Shown: positions 6,651 through 8,960 of the stretch, piece after piece
How positions within the stretch are numbered: the stretch's first letter is position 1
Layout of the letters: each line of letters starts with the position of its first letter
Origin: Endomicrobium sp.
Lineage (GTDB): Bacteria > Elusimicrobiota > Endomicrobiia > Endomicrobiales > Endomicrobiaceae
Length of the DNA: 8,960 nucleotides
Direction: 5' to 3'
Assembly (NCBI GenBank): GCA_031278115.1
Contig: JAITKZ010000035.1
Coordinates: forward strand, 1 to 8,960
Notes under the pieces: generated by a model
Seen by the model: only the letters and a program-made list of their open reading frames with translations
What the model was told of the DNA's origin: nothing
Databases searched by the model: none
Made by a program: the position numbers and the translations under genes

Positions 6651-7613
6651 TTACAAATAAGATTTATTTTTTAGATAAGAGCAGTAATCTTTAATAGAAT
6701 CTTCCAACTTCATGAAAGGTTTGTTATATCCAGCTTTTATCAAATTATCCATTTTCGCTTCGGTAAAATATTGATACTTAGACCTTAAATAATCCGGCAT
6801 GTCTATATACTCAATATTTTCTTTTTTACCAACCGCTGCAAACATTGATTTTGCAACATCGCCCCATGTTCTTGACTTTCCTGTGCCTAAATTAAACATT
6901 CCGGTCCTTGAAGGATTTTGAAATAAAAAGTACATTGTATCTACAACATCTTTTATATAGACAAAATCCCTACGTTGCCCGCCGTCAGGATATTTCTCAT
7001 TGTATGACTTAAACAATTTTATCGGTCCCTTTTGAGACACTTCATCATAATTTTTACATACTACGCTTCTCATCTCGCCTTTGTGATATTCATTAGGACC
7101 AAAAACATTAAAGAATTTTATTCCAGTGGTCTTGTTTATATAGTTATTGCTTAAGAGCCACAAATCAAACATATGTTTTGAGTATCCGTACATATTAAGA
7201 GGGGATAGGTATTTTAGTTTTGACAAATCGTCATCATAACCCAACTCCCCATTGCCATAAGTGGCGGCAGATGACGCATAAATAAACGGTATGCCCAGCT
7301 CAAAAGCCCACAAAGCTAAAACTTTAGAATATTCGTAATTATTTTTTATGTAGTAGTTTGCATCTGTTAAGGTTGTGGAGCTGCATGCTCCAAGATGTAT
7401 TATGACCTGCGGTTTTGGGACTTGTCTGCTAATTACAGCGTTGAAAAAATCATTTTTTTGTATATAATCGTAATAATTTTTACCTACTAAATTCTTCCAT
7501 TTCTCATCTTTGTCCAAATGATCTATAACCAAAACGTCTTTTATTCCTTCTTGATTTAATTTCCAAAGAAAACAACTGCCGATAAATCCTGCTCCACCAG
7601 TTAAGATTATCAT
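6651..7613 (-). CDS. hldD: ADP-L-glycero-D-manno-heptose 6-epimerase
   Basis: HldD (RfaD) is an NADP-dependent short-chain dehydrogenase-like enzyme that converts ADP-D-glycero- to ADP-L-glycero-D-manno-heptose, the last step of core heptose precursor synthesis. The 320-aa protein starts with the nucleotide-binding IILTGGAGFIGS. It carries SSAATYG (residues 114-120), the catalytic YGYSK (Tyr142, Lys146), FNVFGPNEYHKGEMRS and GGQRRDFVYIKDVV, all typical of this epimerase rather than of UDP-glucose epimerases. The ATG at 7613 is chosen because AGAGGG lies just upstream and the Rossmann motif follows directly. Earlier in-frame ATGs at 7628 and 7652 would only add an unrelated extension, and the 7652 one overlaps the promoter. 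It is the first gene of the LPS block. Confidence 0.95.
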   Translation of the reverse strand: MIILTGGAGFIGSCFLWKLNQEGIKDVLVIDHLDKDEKWKNLVGKNYYDYIQKNDFFNAVISRQVPKPQVIIHLGACSSTTLTDANYYIKNNYEYSKVLALWAFELGIPFIYASSAATYGNGELGYDDDLSKLKYLSPLNMYGYSKHMFDLWLLSNNYINKTTGIKFFNVFGPNEYHKGEMRSVVCKNYDEVSQKGPIKLFKSYNEKYPDGGQRRDFVYIKDVVDTMYFLFQNPSRTGMFNLGTGKSRTWGDVAKSMFAAVGKKENIEYIDMPDYLRSKYQYFTEAKMDNLIKAGYNKPFMKLEDSIKDYCSYLKNKSYL

Positions 7614-7650
7614 TATACCCTCTTGCATTCTAGACAGGTTACAAGAGTAC

Positions 7651-7680
7651 ATTCTATAAAAAGATACTTTTTTATGTCAA
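7651..7680 (-). promoter_or_regulatory. Strong sigma-70-type promoter of the LPS operon
   Basis: On the minus strand a perfect -35 box TTGACA (7680-7675) is followed after 18 bp by TAGAAT (7656-7651), five of six matches to the -10 consensus. An overlapping TATAGA gives 16-bp spacing. Transcription would begin near 7643, leaving a leader of about 30 nt before the hldD ATG at 7613. No gap larger than 36 bp and no clear terminator lies between here and the end of lptB, so this promoter could drive all ten genes from hldD to lptB. Confidence 0.75.
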
Positions 7681-7711
7681 TTTATGGAATTCGGCTTTGT
7701 TATTAAAAAGT

Positions 7712-8036
7712 TCAAAACTTAAAATTTGCTCCTAAATTTATACCTGTGTTGTTATTAGCACCTATCTTTGAAGTCAGACCTGCATTTACAGACATTTCAT
7801 CTGTAATTTGTACAAAACCACCACAACCGTAATCAAAATATCCCGGCTTCGTAGAAATTTCAGAAAGTTCAACGTTCCTAGCTTTTGTGTCAACATGATT
7901 ATTTATATTATATATGTAAGACGTTTTAATATATACGTTCCAATTGTTTTTATTGTAAATAAAATTTACCCATGTGAGTATTACTGTAGAAAGCCAAACT
8001 CAAAAGAACAACAACAATGTACAATTTTGTTTTCAT
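7712..8036 (-). pseudogene. Remnant of an outer-membrane beta-barrel (autotransporter-like) protein gene
   Basis: An ATG at 8036 with AGAGG upstream encodes a clear signal peptide (MKTKLYIVVVLLSLAFYS) that runs out at a stop at 7950 after 28 codons. One frame over, the sequence stays open and reads like the end of an outer-membrane barrel. It contains strands such as WNVYIKTSYIYNINNHVDTK, KPGYFDYGCGGFVQITDEM, SVNAGLTSKIGANNN and GINLGANFKF, and it terminates directly after the final phenylalanine at 7712. Such a C-terminal aromatic strand is the recognition signal for barrel assembly. The joined length would be only about 107 aa, too short for an ordinary barrel plus passenger. Besides the frameshift, a large internal deletion between signal peptide and barrel is therefore likely. 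The exact parent family cannot be named from this fragment. Confidence 0.75.
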
Positions 8037-8055
8037 AAAAACCTCTTTTGAGTTT
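7996..8055. repeat. 12-bp perfect inverted repeat around the barrel-remnant start
   Basis: The arms are AAACTCAAAAGA (7996-8007) and TCTTTTGAGTTT (8044-8055), exact reverse complements separated by 36 bp. In the minus-strand transcript one arm ends within the AGAGG ribosome binding site and the loop contains the ATG at 8036 and the first codons. Pairing would partly cover the binding site. It could be a translational control hairpin or a leftover of a rearrangement. It is not followed by a T-run in the position of a terminator. Confidence 0.55.
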
Positions 8056-8206
8056 TAATTATGACTAAAATTCTACAATGTTATTTGCAATACTTTTATT
8101 GTATGTTTAACCTTTTTAAAGATGGATAGCACCGGATTGTAGCTTAAATAAAGTATGTGAGCAGAGTTATTGGCTGATAATACAATTTTTGATAAAATAT
8201 TTTAAT
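8041..8206. other. Intergenic region between the barrel remnant and hydE
   Basis: This AT-rich stretch separates two divergently oriented genes. Apart from one arm of the inverted repeat at its left end and the hydE promoter candidate at its right end, I see no open frame, no tRNA-like cloverleaf and no clear terminator. Together with the barrel remnant (7712-8036) and the operon promoter it makes up the roughly 590 bp between hldD and hydE that holds no intact gene. Confidence 0.6.
8170..8198 (+). promoter_or_regulatory. Candidate promoter of hydE, placed almost at the start codon
   Basis: A -35-like TTGGCT (8170-8175; four of six) and a -10-like TAAAAT (8193-8198; five of six) are separated by exactly 17 bp. 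Transcription would start near 8205, only about two bases before the ATG at 8207. There is also no Shine-Dalgarno before hydE, so a leaderless or nearly leaderless message is possible. The -35 match is weak and the region is AT-rich, so this is tentative. Confidence 0.4.
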
Positions 8207-8960
8207 ATGATGACAAACTGTATTTATTCTATACTAGATAAAGCAGTCTGTACTTATAATTTAGATAAAAGCGAAATATTATATCTTTTAAAAACAGAAG
8301 AAAACGACAAAATTTTTTCTGCAGCAGACAAAGTAAGAAAAAAACATGTCGGCGATAAAGTACATTTGCGCGCTTTAATAGAATTTTCAAATTACTGTAA
8401 ACAAAATTGTTTATATTGCGGTCTTAGAAGAGACAACGCAAAAATAACAAGATACCGTTTAGAGCCTCAAGAAATAATAAATTTGGCAAATAAAGCTGCA
8501 GAATATGGCTACAAAACAATTGTTTTGCAGTCAGGCGAAGATTTGTACTATACCATAAATAGAATGTCAAAAATAATTTCTGAAATAAAAAAATTTGATG
8601 TTGCCGTTACTTTAAGCATAGGCGAGAAAACTTTTGAAGAATACAAAGCGTACCGCGAAAGTGGAGCAGACAGATACTTGTTGCGAATAGAAACGACAGA
8701 CGAAGTTCTGTATGACAAACTTAATCCTGGAATGAGTTCAAAAAATAGGATGCGGTGTTTAGAGGACATAAAAAGATTAGGTTATGAAGTAGGTTCAGGC
8801 ATAATGGTTGGTCTTCCCGGACAAACGATAGAAAGCATAGTCAAAGACATAATTTATCTTAAATCTATACCTGTTGACATGGCGGGGATTGGTCCTTTTA
8901 TTTATCATCCAGATACCCCTATTGAAAAAACAGAAGGCAATTGTTTTGAATTGGCTCTCA
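8207..8960 (+). CDS. hydE: HydE, [FeFe]-hydrogenase maturation radical SAM protein (3' end outside window)
   Basis: HydE is a radical S-adenosylmethionine enzyme that, with HydF and HydG, builds the 2Fe subcluster of the [FeFe]-hydrogenase H-cluster. About 251 of roughly 350 residues lie in the window. The motif FSNYCKQNCLYCGLRRDN contains the CxxxCxxC iron-sulfur ligands (Cys64, Cys68, Cys71), and GLRRDN is typical of HydE rather than of biotin synthase or PylB. Further HydE-like segments are KTIVLQSGEDLYY, GADRYLLRIET, GSGIMVGLPGQTIES and DMAGIGPFIYHPDTPIE. Either of two adjacent ATGs (8207, 8210) could start it; neither has a visible ribosome binding site. It runs opposite to the LPS block and implies hydrogen metabolism by an anaerobe. 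The frame is intact to the window end. Confidence 0.94.
   Translation, partial: MMTNCIYSILDKAVCTYNLDKSEILYLLKTEENDKIFSAADKVRKKHVGDKVHLRALIEFSNYCKQNCLYCGLRRDNAKITRYRLEPQEIINLANKAAEYGYKTIVLQSGEDLYYTINRMSKIISEIKKFDVAVTLSIGEKTFEEYKAYRESGADRYLLRIETTDEVLYDKLNPGMSSKNRMRCLEDIKRLGYEVGSGIMVGLPGQTIESIVKDIIYLKSIPVDMAGIGPFIYHPDTPIEKTEGNCFELAL

Noticed and set aside
5836..6660. Three plus-strand open frames opposite the heptose kinase gene
   Set aside because: Antisense to a clear PfkB-family gene with all motifs; no domain or start signal of their own.
7808..8038. Plus-strand open frame of 76 codons over the barrel remnant
   Set aside because: The minus strand gives a far more protein-like reading (signal peptide, barrel strands, terminal Phe); the plus frame shows nothing recognisable.
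8100..8206. Possible tRNA or small RNA before hydE
   Set aside because: No cloverleaf arms, no T-loop consensus and no stable hairpin could be found by eye.
8548..8769. Minus-strand open frame of 73 codons
   Set aside because: It is entirely antisense to hydE, whose frame is intact and clearly identified.
8207..8960. Biotin synthase or PylB instead of HydE
   Set aside because: The CLYCGLRRDN motif and the IGPFIYHPDTP segment fit HydE; biotin synthase and PylB carry different residues after the cysteine triad.
1..8960. CRISPR array, insertion sequence, phage or toxin-antitoxin genes
   Set aside because: No regularly spaced repeats, transposase motifs, phage proteins or toxin-antitoxin pairs were seen on either strand.

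Overview
The window is AT-rich and comes from a Gram-negative bacterium. Ten of its twelve recognisable genes lie on the minus strand in a tightly packed, mostly overlapping block for making and exporting lipopolysaccharide (LPS). My best guess is an Elusimicrobiota bacterium of the Endomicrobium type (termite-gut flagellate endosymbionts). The reasons are the low GC, the intact envelope genes next to genes freshly broken at A-runs, and an [FeFe]-hydrogenase maturase suggesting a fermentative anaerobe. This assignment is inference, not proof.

Layout, following the minus-strand direction of transcription. A strong sigma-70-type promoter (7651-7680) precedes hldD (7613-6651), a heptose-7-phosphate kinase gene (6614-5631), kdsB (5634-4909), kdsA (4898-4074), a small one-helix membrane protein (4077-3859), kdsC (3859-3322, frameshifted in an A7 run), an LpxL-type acyltransferase (3328-2408), lptC (2411-1881), lptA (about 1939-1259) and lptB (1275-556). 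After a 90-bp gap with its own promoter comes the long-form ribosome hibernation factor gene hpf (465 to beyond base 1), which carries two frameshifts. On the right side, 7712-8036 (minus) is the remnant of an outer-membrane beta-barrel gene: a signal-peptide start joined out of frame to a barrel C-terminus. A 12-bp inverted repeat lies across its ribosome binding site. From 8207 to the window end, on the plus strand, is hydE, cut off by the window edge.

How the genes work together. HldD and the kinase make the ADP-heptose precursor of the inner core. KdsA, KdsC and KdsB make Kdo-8-phosphate, Kdo and CMP-Kdo. The LpxL-type enzyme adds a secondary acyl chain to lipid A. LptB, LptC and LptA are the cytoplasmic ATPase, the membrane-anchored periplasmic protein and the periplasmic bridge of the LPS export machine. 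The window therefore holds most of a Kdo/heptose/lipid A/export pathway in one apparent transcription unit. The Kdo transferase, the heptose adenylyltransferase, LptF/G and LptD are not here.

The most notable observations are three damaged genes. Two of them (kdsC and hpf) are broken at or beside A homopolymers, which raises the choice between true pseudogenes, sequencing error and transcriptional slippage. I found no convincing novel defence, mobile or RNA system in the window.
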